The notes under the pieces were generated by a model. That model worked only from the letters and a program-made list of their open reading frames with translations. It ran no database searches and was not told the origin of the DNA. Shown here one piece after another: positions 39,364 to 48,261 of a DNA stretch of 64,000 bases. Numbering within the stretch: position 1 is the stretch's first letter; each line of letters opens with the position of its first letter. The position numbers and the translations under genes were made by a program. The DNA comes from Patescibacteria group bacterium (GTDB taxonomy: Bacteria > Patescibacteriota > Minisyncoccia > Moranbacterales > GWC2-37-73): assembly GCA_022709545.1 (NCBI GenBank), contig JAKLIP010000002.1, forward strand, positions 186,001-250,000. The letters are read 5' to 3'.

Positions 39364-42075
39364 ATGGAAAAAAAGACAAAATTATCCCAAGGCGGGAAAA
39401 AACTTATTTTAATTGATGGGAATGCGATTATTCATCGTTCCTATCACGCTTTGCCACCTCTTTCCACCAAAAAAGGCGAACTAGTCAATGCTGTTTACGG
39501 ATTTTCTTCGACCCTCCTTAGTGTCATAGAAAAATTCAAGCCGGATTATGTGGCTGCTTCTTTTGACCTGGCAGGACCGACTTTCCGCCATGAAAAATTT
39601 GAGAAATATAAAGCTAACCGTGTAAAAGCCGATGATGAGCTTTATGCCCAAATCCCACGAGTAAAAGAGGTCGTGGAAAAATTCAATATTCCCATTTATG
39701 AAAAAGCTGGATTTGAAGCCGATGACATTATTGGAACTGTTGCAAAACAAGTTGAAAATAATGAAGAGCAAATTGAAACAATTATCGTGACCGGCGACAT
39801 GGACACGTTGCAGCTTATCGATGACAAAACAAAAGTATATACTATGAAACGCGGCCTAAGCGATGCTGTTATATATGACGAGGAAAAAGTTTTCGAGCGT
39901 TATGGCTTAAAACCAGAGCAGCTTATTGATTACAAGGGACTTAGGGGTGATCCATCAGACAATATCCCGGGCGTCAAAGGCATAGGCGAAAAAACGGCTG
40001 TTGATCTGCTTAAAAAATACAAAGACATTAATGGGGTTTATAAAAATATCAATGAAATTAAGGGTGCAGTTAAAGAAAAACTGGAAAGAGATAAGTCCAA
40101 CGCTATTCTAAGCAAAGAATTGGCCACCATAACCCTGGATGCGCCAATAAAATTTGATTTGGAAAAATCCAGGCTGCATGATTTTGACCGCGACAAAATA
40201 GTAAAACTTTTCAGCGAGCTTAATTTTTACAGCCTTATTAAGAGACTTCCTGATTCTGGCAAGCAGATTAAACCTGAATATGCAAATGGAAATACCGGAG
40301 TAAAAGATTTCAAATATTTTATTGCTGATGAAAAAAATATCGCCGAGATTATTTCCGAACTGAAAGATGTCAAAGAAATTACCATTGCCACAGAAATTAA
40401 TAATGGAATTTTAAATGACATCGCCCTTTCCTACAAAACCGGACGCTCGGCTTATTTCCCTATTGATAATATAAATCCGGAGATAAAAAACATCTTGGAA
40501 AATCCTGCCATAAAAAAAATTGGCTTTGATTTGAAATCCATATTCAAACAATTATCTAGCGCAAATATAAATCTGCAAAATATTTATTGGGACGTGATGA
40601 TTGCCGCCTATGTCCTGAACCCGGGAGAAAAAATAACACTGGAAAAGCTTGCGATGTCAGAATTGGGAGAAGAAATTGATTTTGGGAAAAAACAAAAAAT
40701 TCAGTTGTCACTGGTTGCCAGTGAAGAAGATAAGGAAAATGCTGCCATGGAAACATGCAAAAAAGCTGACTATGCCTTGAAGCTTAAGCTTTCTATGGAA
40801 AAAGAAATGGCTCGCATCAGCGAAGAACAGAAAAAAAATAAACATGTGCCAGGAAATTTAGAGAATGTTTTTTATAATATTGAGATGCCACTGGTGAAAA
40901 TACTGGACAAAATGGAACTCGAAGGCATTGAAATAAATACTACTATTTTCAAAGGCATTTCAGAAAAAATATCAGGTACTCTCCAAAATCTTGAAAAATC
41001 AATTTATGCTTTGGCTGGTAAAGAATTCAATATTAATTCACCACAACAGCTAGCAGAAGTTCTTTTTGTTAAATTAAAACTTCCGACTTTTAATATAAAA
41101 AAAGGTAAGACCGGTTTTTCTACTGCAGCAGATGAACTGGAAAAATTAAAAGACAGTCATAAGATTATAAAAAAGATCGAAGAATATCGGGAACTTTTCA
41201 AATTAAAGACAACCTACCTAGACACAATACCTAAACTTGTTGATAAAAATTCTCGTATCCACACCACCTTCAATCAGGCAGTGACTGCTACCGGCCGACT
41301 TTCTTCAGCCGAACCAAATTTACAGAATATTCCGATTAAGACAGAATTGGGTCAGTTGCTTAGAACTGCTTTTGTTGCCAGAGACGGGTATAAATTAATC
41401 AGCGCTGATTATTCTCAAATAGATCTTCGTTGTGTAGCTCATGTTAGCAATGATAAAAAACTTATTGAGGCCTTTCATCGCGGAGATGATATTCACAAGC
41501 TGACTGCAGCAGAAATTAATAAAGTAACTCTTTCGCAAGTTACTGAGAAAATGCGTTCAGGCGCTAAAGCTCTTAATTTTGGAATTATCTATGGTATGAG
41601 CGCCTATGGTTTTTCACAGTCAGCTGGGATTTCAAGGGAAGAAGCGCAAAGATTTATAAACACTTATATGGAAAAGTTTGGGGATGTAGCTAGGTACATG
41701 AAAAATACTCGCGAATTTGCCAGAAAAAATGGTTATGTGGAAACATTGCTGGGACGACGCCGAAATATTCCGGAAATCAATTCACCTAACATGCAAGTTG
41801 CCAATGCTGCTGAACGCATGGCTATCAATATGCCAATCCAGGGATTAGCTGCCGATATAATGAAAATAGCCATGATAGGTGTTCATAATGAATTTTCTAA
41901 AAATGATAGTGTTAAAATAATTCTGCAAATTCACGATGAAATAATTCTTGAAGTTAAAGAAGCTATTGCTGAAGAAGTTGCTAAAAAAGTTAAAGAAATT
42001 TTGGAAAATATCATCAAGCTCGAAGTTCCTCTCGTTGCCGATGTCAAAATTGGAGATAATTGGGGAGAAATATAA
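39364..42075 (+). CDS. polA: DNA polymerase I
   Basis: A 903-residue repair and Okazaki-fragment polymerase. The 5' nuclease domain covers about 1-295 (LIDGNAIIHRSYHAL, GDPSDNIPGVKGIGEKTA). A 3'-5' exonuclease-like domain spans about 315-515 and the polymerase domain follows (DYSQIDLRCVAH, RSGAKALNFGIIYGMSAYG, HDEIILEV). In the exonuclease domain the D-x-E metal motif reads A-T-E (ITIATEIN), so proofreading is probably lost, as in many PolA proteins. The start was chosen from the leaderless promoter. Confidence 0.95.
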   Translation: MEKKTKLSQGGKKLILIDGNAIIHRSYHALPPLSTKKGELVNAVYGFSSTLLSVIEKFKPDYVAASFDLAGPTFRHEKFEKYKANRVKADDELYAQIPRVKEVVEKFNIPIYEKAGFEADDIIGTVAKQVENNEEQIETIIVTGDMDTLQLIDDKTKVYTMKRGLSDAVIYDEEKVFERYGLKPEQLIDYKGLRGDPSDNIPGVKGIGEKTAVDLLKKYKDINGVYKNINEIKGAVKEKLERDKSNAILSKELATITLDAPIKFDLEKSRLHDFDRDKIVKLFSELNFYSLIKRLPDSGKQIKPEYANGNTGVKDFKYFIADEKNIAEIISELKDVKEITIATEINNGILNDIALSYKTGRSAYFPIDNINPEIKNILENPAIKKIGFDLKSIFKQLSSANINLQNIYWDVMIAAYVLNPGEKITLEKLAMSELGEEIDFGKKQKIQLSLVASEEDKENAAMETCKKADYALKLKLSMEKEMARISEEQKKNKHVPGNLENVFYNIEMPLVKILDKMELEGIEINTTIFKGISEKISGTLQNLEKSIYALAGKEFNINSPQQLAEVLFVKLKLPTFNIKKGKTGFSTAADELEKLKDSHKIIKKIEEYRELFKLKTTYLDTIPKLVDKNSRIHTTFNQAVTATGRLSSAEPNLQNIPIKTELGQLLRTAFVARDGYKLISADYSQIDLRCVAHVSNDKKLIEAFHRGDDIHKLTAAEINKVTLSQVTEKMRSGAKALNFGIIYGMSAYGFSQSAGISREEAQRFINTYMEKFGDVARYMKNTREFARKNGYVETLLGRRRNIPEINSPNMQVANAAERMAINMPIQGLAADIMKIAMIGVHNEFSKNDSVKIILQIHDEIILEVKEAIAEEVAKKVKEILENIIKLEVPLVADVKIGDNWGEI

Positions 42076-42121
42076 CTTTAAAATCAATACTTTTTACAAC
42101 TACCAATAAATCATTTAGATA

Positions 42122-42150
42122 TTGACAAACATAGTATTTTATGCTATGTT
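42122..42150 (+). promoter_or_regulatory. promoter with inverted repeat in its spacer (envelope operon)
   Basis: TTGACA (42122-42127) and TATGTT (42145-42150), 17-base spacer. AAACATAG and CTATGTTT (42127-42134, 42144-42151) are inverted copies spanning the spacer and -10, an operator-like layout. Downstream, TTGTTCTT/AAGAACAA forms a small hairpin in the leader. Confidence 0.6.
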
Positions 42151-42203
42151 TATTTGTTCTTGTTCTTTAAGAACAAAATAAAATATGAAAGGTGGTGAGC
42201 AAG

Positions 42204-43397
42204 ATGCGTATTATCCGTAAACCGTGGTTTATGAAGCTGGGTTTGCTGTTTTTGTTCATTTTCTTTACAGGATTGCCGCAATCTTGCTGGCAACTTCATA
42301 AAGAGAATGAGGCTAAAGTCCCAGATATACCGAGAGAGGAACTTTTTAAAAGACAACAAATTCTTCATAAATACATGGAAGAAAAAGTAACCAAGGCAAA
42401 AGAAAAAAAATCTCGTGGAGAAGTTTATACAGTCACTGATTATTTTAGCGATCTAAAAGATTTTTCCCGAAAAGGTAAAGAGATGGGCATAGATGGTCTT
42501 GGGACAGTTTCTGGTGTATCAGAATTGAATCAGATCAGCCGAGATAGTTTAAAAACTAAAAAAGATTATGTCGCCTTGGAAAAAGCACGGGAAGATTACA
42601 AGGAATTTATTGATCCTGCTCGAATTCCAAGAGAAAAAGCTCAAGATGAATTGAAGGCTCTTGGCTGGCGCGGAGTTTTAAAATGGTTTTTGTTTGTTTA
42701 TTTTAGATTTATGCCATTTGCTTTCATGCTGTTCGTTATTTGGGCGAGCGAAAATAAGGACAAAGAAAAAAGCATGTTCCCTAGACCGTTGAGATTTTTG
42801 CTGATGCTGATTTCTTACCCAGCAGTAATTGGTTATATTTTTATCCAGTGGGTGAAGAAAAAGGAACGGCATTATTTGGTTGAAGCCGAGTACAGAAGAA
42901 CCAAGCAAAATCTCTTTACTTATTTATCAAATGAAGAAATTCAAAAAATAAAAGAGTTCAGAGAAAATGCTTTATCTCTACGTTCTTGGAGAAACCAGCT
43001 GGCAGAAGCAGGTTTAACACCGCGACACGGATTGGCTCTGGCATTAATTGCCACATTACTGATCAGTTTCATTCCGAATTTAGTGCAGGCGGAAACAAAA
43101 GCAAAAGCCAAAAACTTTTTGCCCGAAACTGCTTGGGAACAAATTGCGGATCAAGGTCAGCACTTAGCGCGGATGAGTATATCTAGCGATAACCAAAGTC
43201 AAAAAAATGTTGGCCAGCAAGATGTTAATTCACTGATTGTTGAAACTTTTAATCTGCAAGTTGTTTTATCTTGTAGTATTAATAAGATTCAGAAAAATTT
43301 ATTGCGGCTGAAAGAATTCTGCCGTCAAATCGATCATGTTCCAATTTTTTCGGTTATTCAGTGCAAAGTTAAAGTATTAAATTTAATTACTGAATAA
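42204..43397 (+). CDS. hypothetical multi-helix membrane protein
   Basis: A 397-residue protein of unknown family. It starts with a signal-anchor helix (about 8-26) ending in a Cys (PQSCWQL), then a charged extracytoplasmic-type region to about 150. Three or more membrane helices follow (about 157-180, 197-217, 277-295), ending in a Cys-containing tail. The ATG at 42204 is chosen because AAGGTGGTGAG sits 5-8 bases before it; upstream GTG codons lie inside that site. It is cotranscribed with the beta-barrel-like gene 31 bases downstream. Confidence 0.6.
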   Translation: MRIIRKPWFMKLGLLFLFIFFTGLPQSCWQLHKENEAKVPDIPREELFKRQQILHKYMEEKVTKAKEKKSRGEVYTVTDYFSDLKDFSRKGKEMGIDGLGTVSGVSELNQISRDSLKTKKDYVALEKAREDYKEFIDPARIPREKAQDELKALGWRGVLKWFLFVYFRFMPFAFMLFVIWASENKDKEKSMFPRPLRFLLMLISYPAVIGYIFIQWVKKKERHYLVEAEYRRTKQNLFTYLSNEEIQKIKEFRENALSLRSWRNQLAEAGLTPRHGLALALIATLLISFIPNLVQAETKAKAKNFLPETAWEQIADQGQHLARMSISSDNQSQKNVGQQDVNSLIVETFNLQVVLSCSINKIQKNLLRLKEFCRQIDHVPIFSVIQCKVKVLNLITE

Positions 43398-43426
43398 CCG
43401 GAGGTTTCCTCCGGTAAAGGAGGAAA
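43397..43426 (+). promoter_or_regulatory. possible translational switch: two alternative hairpins over a Shine-Dalgarno
   Basis: Hairpin A pairs ACCGGAGG (43397-43404) with CCTCCGGT (43408-43415). Hairpin B would pair TTTCCTCC (43405-43412) with GGAGGAAA (43419-43426), which contains the Shine-Dalgarno of the gene at 43429. The two are mutually exclusive: A frees the ribosome binding site and B hides it. All pairs are perfect Watson-Crick. Confidence 0.55.
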
Positions 43427-43428
43427 AT

Positions 43429-44133
43429 ATGAAAAAGTTTTTCATTTGGATATGTGTAATGTTTTTGACGGCAGGTTCAGCTCTCGCCCAGGATGCAAAT
43501 TCCGAAAAAATTTCCGGATCAATCGATATTAGAATTAGTGACTTTGTCTATCCGGAGAAAGGAGAAAATATAACTGGCCAATCTTTGAACGCTTTCTGGA
43601 AATACAAACAGTATTCCGGTTTGCTGGAAACCAGTTATATCAGCGAAAGTCACTCGTTCACAATTAAGCCCTCAATCCAGTTTTCCAAAGGACCGTTGTC
43701 GGCTTTAGTAGGATTGTCCACTAACGATACAGGCAGTGATTTTTTCCAGGTAGGAATTTGGTATGCAGATAGTTTCGGGAAATTCAAGGTTTTAGTGGAT
43801 GCCCGAAATTACTTCAGCATAACAAGTCAGGAAAATGGATACATCGATAATTTTGTGCGAGTTATGTATCCTATTACCGATAAGCTTTCGGCTGGAATTG
43901 ATTTCGGTTATGATCATTGGTGGGAAGGAAACGAACACAATTGGTATTTCTTCGGCCCGAGGGCAGTCTACCAAATAACCAAAGATGTAAGCATTTACAT
44001 TCGAGTTTCTCGCGAATGGAATGTTAAAAAAGTTGCGGTAGAAACAATAGCGGAATCAACAACAGTGACCACAATGGAAAGGGAAACAGATATAACTGAT
44101 AAAATTCGGTTAGGTCTGATTATCGCCTTCTAA
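43429..44133 (+). CDS. exported beta-barrel-like protein
   Basis: A 234-residue protein with a cleavable signal peptide (cleavage near SALAQ, residue 21). The rest has alternating short beta strands rich in aromatic residues, about ten to twelve strand-like segments, and ends in Phe (GLIIAF). This is the pattern of outer-membrane beta barrels. CPR bacteria are generally thought to lack an outer membrane, so this is either a wall-associated beta protein, a transferred gene, or a barrel acting elsewhere. It follows the membrane protein gene in the same operon. Confidence 0.65.
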   Translation: MKKFFIWICVMFLTAGSALAQDANSEKISGSIDIRISDFVYPEKGENITGQSLNAFWKYKQYSGLLETSYISESHSFTIKPSIQFSKGPLSALVGLSTNDTGSDFFQVGIWYADSFGKFKVLVDARNYFSITSQENGYIDNFVRVMYPITDKLSAGIDFGYDHWWEGNEHNWYFFGPRAVYQITKDVSIYIRVSREWNVKKVAVETIAESTTVTTMERETDITDKIRLGLIIAF

Positions 44134-44147
44134 TTTCAACCCCTCTC

Positions 44148-44183
44148 GTGGGCAGTCAGAACTTATGACTGCCCACTTTTTTT
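44148..44183 (+). terminator. terminator of the envelope operon
   Basis: GTGGGCAGTCA (44148-44158) and TGACTGCCCAC (44166-44176) form a perfect 11-bp stem followed by seven T's. Confidence 0.95.
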
Positions 44184-44251
44184 ATTTTTTATATAAGTGT
44201 TATACTTTGTATATCTCTAAAAACCATAAACGACCAACTAAAAACTGATTT

Positions 44252-45130
44252 ATGCCAGAACTACCCGAAGTACAAACAATTGTTTCGGATCTGAATAAAA
44301 AAATTGTCGGCTATACGATAGCTGATTTTTGGAGTGACTGGCCAAAGGCCATCAGAAATAAGACGTTAGCCAATTTTAAAAAAGAAATAAAAAATAGAAA
44401 AATATTGGGAGTGCGAAGAATTGGAAAAAATATTTTTATTGATTTATCAGATAGAAAAACTTTATACATTCATCTTAAAATGACCGGACACCTGCTGGTA
44501 AAACCAGAAGAAAGAAACAAGAGACAAAAGACGAAAGACAAAAATTATTTTAATGATAAGGTAAACAGCTATATTCATCATATTTGGAAAATTAAAAAAA
44601 ATAAAAATAAAATTAATTTGGAATTTTCTGATGTTCGAAAATTCGCTAAAATTGTTTTAGAAGATACAGATAGAATCAACAACCTTAAAGAAATAAATAA
44701 ACTTGGCGTAGATGCAACCAGCAAAGAATTCGCTCTGAAAAAATTTAATGAAATTCTAGATAAAAGGAAAAATAAGTCAATTGGTTTAGTGCTTATGGAA
44801 CAGGAACTTATTGCAGGAATAGGCAATATCTACCGCAGTGAAATTTTATATTCAGCCGGAATTTTACCGCAAAGAAAAATTGCATCCTTATCAAAAAATG
44901 AAATTAATAAGATATATAAAGCCACTTTAATTGTGCTTAAAAAAGCCATAAAAATGCGTGGAACATCTGACAGTGATTATAGAGATACAGACGGGGCTCC
45001 GGGAAAATTCCAAAAAGCATTAAGAGTCTACCGTCGAGCTGGAAAAAATTGTATTAAGTGTGCTACAATAATCAAGCGAATGACTTTGGGCCAAAGAAGT
45101 GCTTTTTATTGTCCAAAGTGTCAAAATTAA
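44252..45130 (+). CDS. mutM: formamidopyrimidine-DNA glycosylase
   Basis: A 292-residue base-excision repair enzyme removing oxidised purines such as 8-oxoguanine. The catalytic N-terminal Pro and Glu are in MPELPEVQT and the key Lys in YIHLKMTGHLLV. The helix-two-turn-helix has GIGNIYRSEILY. The C-terminal zinc finger uses CIKC and CPKC. It is slightly longer than usual because of a lysine-rich insert near residues 90-115. Confidence 0.95.
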   Translation: MPELPEVQTIVSDLNKKIVGYTIADFWSDWPKAIRNKTLANFKKEIKNRKILGVRRIGKNIFIDLSDRKTLYIHLKMTGHLLVKPEERNKRQKTKDKNYFNDKVNSYIHHIWKIKKNKNKINLEFSDVRKFAKIVLEDTDRINNLKEINKLGVDATSKEFALKKFNEILDKRKNKSIGLVLMEQELIAGIGNIYRSEILYSAGILPQRKIASLSKNEINKIYKATLIVLKKAIKMRGTSDSDYRDTDGAPGKFQKALRVYRRAGKNCIKCATIIKRMTLGQRSAFYCPKCQN

Positions 45131-45151
45131 TAATTTAACAAAAAAAATAAA

Positions 45152-46255
45152 ATGGACAGGAAACAAATAGCCATTATAGTGCTTATTGCCGCAATTATCG
45201 TTGGCGGAGTTTTTTATTTTGCTAAGGGTCGGCAAATGTTAAGAAGCAAAAAAGGTAAACAAATCCAAATAACCAATGTTCCCGAATCCACCGAGCCATC
45301 AAATCAAGGCGATGTCAGTCCCATCACAGGGATTGGCTGCGATAACTGGAATAAAAGGACATTTGCTGTAATGCAACCAGCTGACGTTCCTGCCCGTCCT
45401 CTAGCCGGACTGTCACAAGCTGATATGGTGATCGAAATGCAAGCTGTTTATGGCAGTATCACGCGTCTCATGGGAGTATATGGATGCACTTTACCGGAAG
45501 AAGTTGGCTCTCTCAGGAGTGCAAGACACGATTTTGTGCATATCGCTAAAAGCCTAGATTCAATTTATGTGCATTGGGGAAGAGCTGATATAGAGCAATT
45601 CAGGGATGTGCTTAATAATGGAATTATTGATAACATGAATTGCAATAATGATGCCGGAAAATCAGCAGGACAATACTGCTTCAGAAAAGAAGGAATGGAA
45701 AGAGGAGTTGATTCCGGCTATGCAAAATTTTCGGAAATTTTAGTTGGAGCTAAATCTTTTGGATATAGCACAGAGAATAAATTTGTAGGATATCCGCACC
45801 AAACAGAGATTGCTTTAGACCAAAGACCAAATGGCGGCAATCTTAGGGTTGCCTACGCTAAACCTTATGATGTTGAATATGATTATGACAAAGCCAGCAA
45901 TTCATATCTTAGAACCTGGGGAGATGTGGCTGATACTGATCGCAACACTAAAGAAAGAATTGCACCAAAAAACGTGGTAGTTATGATCGCCGATGCTGCT
46001 CCAATCAAGGTTGGAGAACAATATGTTAATGTTCAAGTTGGAGACCCATGGTTTGACACTATTGATTCAGGCTCTGCTTTCTACTACATGAACGGCCAAC
46101 AATACAAAGGCACTTGGAAAAAAGATAGAAGCAAAGTTGAAAGCAAACTCATGTTTTATGATGAATCAGGACAAGAAATAAGATTCGTTCCCGGACAAAT
46201 TTGGGTTAACATTATAGACCCGGGACAATCATTAAGGTGGACTCCTTCTGCGTAA
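45152..46255 (+). CDS. DUF3048 (YerB-like) surface protein
   Basis: A 367-residue protein with an N-terminal membrane helix (about 5-24) and a large outward domain of the DUF3048/YerB family. The recognisable segments are NKRTFAVMQPADVPARPLAGLSQADMVIE, GSLRSARHDFVHIA and IYVHWGRADIEQ. Its function is not known. It has no typical lipobox Cys, so it seems anchored by the helix. holA follows two bases after its stop. Confidence 0.85.
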   Translation: MDRKQIAIIVLIAAIIVGGVFYFAKGRQMLRSKKGKQIQITNVPESTEPSNQGDVSPITGIGCDNWNKRTFAVMQPADVPARPLAGLSQADMVIEMQAVYGSITRLMGVYGCTLPEEVGSLRSARHDFVHIAKSLDSIYVHWGRADIEQFRDVLNNGIIDNMNCNNDAGKSAGQYCFRKEGMERGVDSGYAKFSEILVGAKSFGYSTENKFVGYPHQTEIALDQRPNGGNLRVAYAKPYDVEYDYDKASNSYLRTWGDVADTDRNTKERIAPKNVVVMIADAAPIKVGEQYVNVQVGDPWFDTIDSGSAFYYMNGQQYKGTWKKDRSKVESKLMFYDESGQEIRFVPGQIWVNIIDPGQSLRWTPSA

Positions 46256-46257
46256 AT

Positions 46258-47223
46258 ATGTTTATTTTTCTATACGGCGCTGATACTTTCCGTTCATTAG
46301 AAAAATTAAGCGCCCTTAAAAATAAATATCTGGAAAAGAACAGCTCAGGTACTGACCTGAGCGTTCTTGACTATGACAATGCTTCTGCAATTAAAAACTT
46401 ATCTGATATCCTGTCGGCACAGGGACTTTTTTCCACTAAGCAATTAATAATAGTTAAAAATATTTTGCTCAGCGGATCAATTGAGAAACAAAAAGATGTT
46501 TTAGAATTTTTAAAATCACGAGATGAATTAGAAAATGATAATGATGCGATAATTGTTTTTTTTGAGAAAGACAGCCCGAAGAAAAATAGTTCCTTGTTTA
46601 AATTCTTATCTGCCCATGCTAAAAGTCAGGAATTCTCTCCCTATGACGGAGCACATCTCGCAAACTGGGTATTGGCTTACGCCAAAAAAATATCCTCTGA
46701 TGTTTCTTTTTCCAGAAATGCTCTTAATATGCTTTTAGCCGCTACTGGAAATGATTTGTATGTTTTAAGCAATGAGATTACAAAACTTATAAATTATAAG
46801 GGCAGCGGAATTATAAAAGAAGAAGATATCGAGCTTTTGGTAAAATCCAAAATTGATTCAACTATATTTGAAACAATTGAAGCGCTTTGCAGTGGAGATA
46901 AGAATCGTGCCTTAGCACTCCTGCATGAACAATTGGAAAAAGGGGAGGATATTTTTTATATTCTTTCTATGTACGCCTACCAACTGAGAACTATTTTGAA
47001 AATTGGCGATTTTTTGTGGCAAGGGATCTCCAATACTTATGATATAGCCAAGACCTCTAAACTTCACCCTTATGTTGTCCGAAAAACACTTCCACAAGCC
47101 AAGGTTTTAGGTGAAAAAAAAGCTAAACAAATATTTTGTGACCTTGCTCAAATAGATCAGGACGCCAAAATCGGAAAAATTGACCCTGTTCTAGCTTTAG
47201 ATATTTTTATTGTTTCCCTGTAA
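46258..47223 (+). CDS. holA: DNA polymerase III delta subunit
   Basis: A 321-residue clamp-loader subunit that opens the sliding clamp. It shows FLYGADTFRSLEKL at the start, VFFEKDSPKKNSSLFKFLSAHA near 105, and the AAA+-like LAATGNDLYVLSNEITKL near 165. The ATG at 46258 lies two bases after the previous stop and opens the conserved fold; a longer frame would overlap that gene. Sequence conservation is low, as usual for this subunit. Confidence 0.88.
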   Translation: MFIFLYGADTFRSLEKLSALKNKYLEKNSSGTDLSVLDYDNASAIKNLSDILSAQGLFSTKQLIIVKNILLSGSIEKQKDVLEFLKSRDELENDNDAIIVFFEKDSPKKNSSLFKFLSAHAKSQEFSPYDGAHLANWVLAYAKKISSDVSFSRNALNMLLAATGNDLYVLSNEITKLINYKGSGIIKEEDIELLVKSKIDSTIFETIEALCSGDKNRALALLHEQLEKGEDIFYILSMYAYQLRTILKIGDFLWQGISNTYDIAKTSKLHPYVVRKTLPQAKVLGEKKAKQIFCDLAQIDQDAKIGKIDPVLALDIFIVSL

Positions 47224-47287
47224 AAGTTTTCTTCTTTATTCTTCTCTCCTGATTAAATAGAGGTGTCACGATTTGACAGAGAAATTT

Positions 47288-47317
47288 AAAAACATCCCAC
47301 TTAATCGGGATGTTTTT
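47288..47317. terminator. bidirectional terminator between holA and rpsT
   Basis: AAAAACATCCC (47288-47298) and GGGATGTTTTT (47307-47317) form an 11-bp stem with A and T tracts on both sides, between the convergent holA and rpsT genes. Confidence 0.9.
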
Positions 47318-47330
47318 AATATTTTGAAGA

Positions 47331-47603
47331 TTATTTTTTGAGAGCGACTTTTTTAACTAAGGCATTAAGTCTGGATTTCTTTCTGGCGGCTGTGTTTTTT
47401 TTAATTACCTTTTTTTGCGCAGCTTTATCGATGGCCTTGATTGCAACCTTAAGAGATGCTTGCGCCTCATCTATTTTTCCCGCTGAAAGATATTCTTTGG
47501 TTTGTTTCACAGCATTTTTTAGGACACCTTTAATTTTCCTGTTTTTGAGTGTCTTTCTTTCAGTTACGCGCATGTATTTTTTGGCTGATTTTTTGATTGG
47601 CAC
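47331..47603 (-). CDS. rpsT: 30S ribosomal protein S20
   Basis: A 90-residue, strongly basic, helical ribosomal protein that binds 16S rRNA early in assembly. It has the normal S20 length and layout: a KSAKKYMRVTERKTLKNRKIK start, alanine-rich KAIDKAAQKKVIKKNTAARKKSRL near 65, and a short tail. It is a single-gene unit between two terminators. Confidence 0.9.
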   Translation of the reverse strand: MPIKKSAKKYMRVTERKTLKNRKIKGVLKNAVKQTKEYLSAGKIDEAQASLKVAIKAIDKAAQKKVIKKNTAARKKSRLNALVKKVALKK

Positions 47604-47732
47604 TTCAGTTTATGAAATTTCGCATCCTGAGAGCATTAGGAGGGCGAAATTTACAAAAATTATTAATTACAAAACTTCTTACATTATTAACATAATAATT
47701 ATCTTTTGGCAATAGTCGCATTTTTTTACAAT

Positions 47733-47754
47733 AAAATCCCCATAAGGGGATTTT
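47733..47754 (-). terminator. terminator of the HU gene
   Basis: AAAATCCCC (47733-47741) and GGGGATTTT (47746-47754) form a 9-bp stem with a 4-base loop, 39 bases past the HU stop; the minus-strand 3' side reads TTTTATTG. Confidence 0.75.
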
Positions 47755-47792
47755 ATTTCCATCTTTTGAATTTACATTTAAAAAAGACAGAT

Positions 47793-48074
47793 TTATTTAA
47801 CAGCTTCTTTAAGAGATTTACCGGCAGTGAATTTAGGAACTGTCATGGCTGGAATTTGTATTTTTTCTTTTGTCTGAGGATTGATTCCTTCACGGGCAGC
47901 TCGCTTAGAAACGCGGAAAGTTCCGAATCCTGTCAAAGTTACCTTGTTTCCCTGGCGGATTTCGTTGGTGATTTTTTCTTCAAGAGCTTCTAAAAAGCTT
48001 TCTACTGCCTTTTTTGAAAGGTCAGTTTTAGCCGCAATTGAGTCTATAAGAGCATCTTTGTTTATATTTGCCAT
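47793..48074 (-). CDS. HU family DNA-binding protein
   Basis: A 93-residue nucleoid protein. It has the HU helical half (MANINKDALIDSIAAKTDLSKKAVESFLEALEEKI) and the beta-arm signature (GFGTFRVSKRAAREGINPQTKEKIQIPA). Its ribosome binding site is AGGATGG. A candidate promoter (TTGCTT 48209-48214, TATAAT 48185-48190, 18-base spacer) would leave a leader of about 100 nt. Confidence 0.93.
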   Translation of the reverse strand: MANINKDALIDSIAAKTDLSKKAVESFLEALEEKITNEIRQGNKVTLTGFGTFRVSKRAAREGINPQTKEKIQIPAMTVPKFTAGKSLKEAVK

Positions 48075-48261
48075 ATTATCACCATCCTTTCTATTTTTAC
48101 CCTTATTAAATTATACTGCATAGTCACTAATCCATTAGATATTTAACAGGGTTTATTTTATTTATTGGTTATTCAGCTTACATTATTATACTATTTATCC
48201 CGCAAATAAAGCAAATAATGTTATACACATTACAAAAAAGCGGATTCTAGATTATAAATTT

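Noticed and set aside
42150-42368. Minus-strand ORF opposite the start of the 397-aa membrane gene
   Set aside because: It is antisense to the promoter and signal region of a gene with a good ribosome binding site; no independent support.
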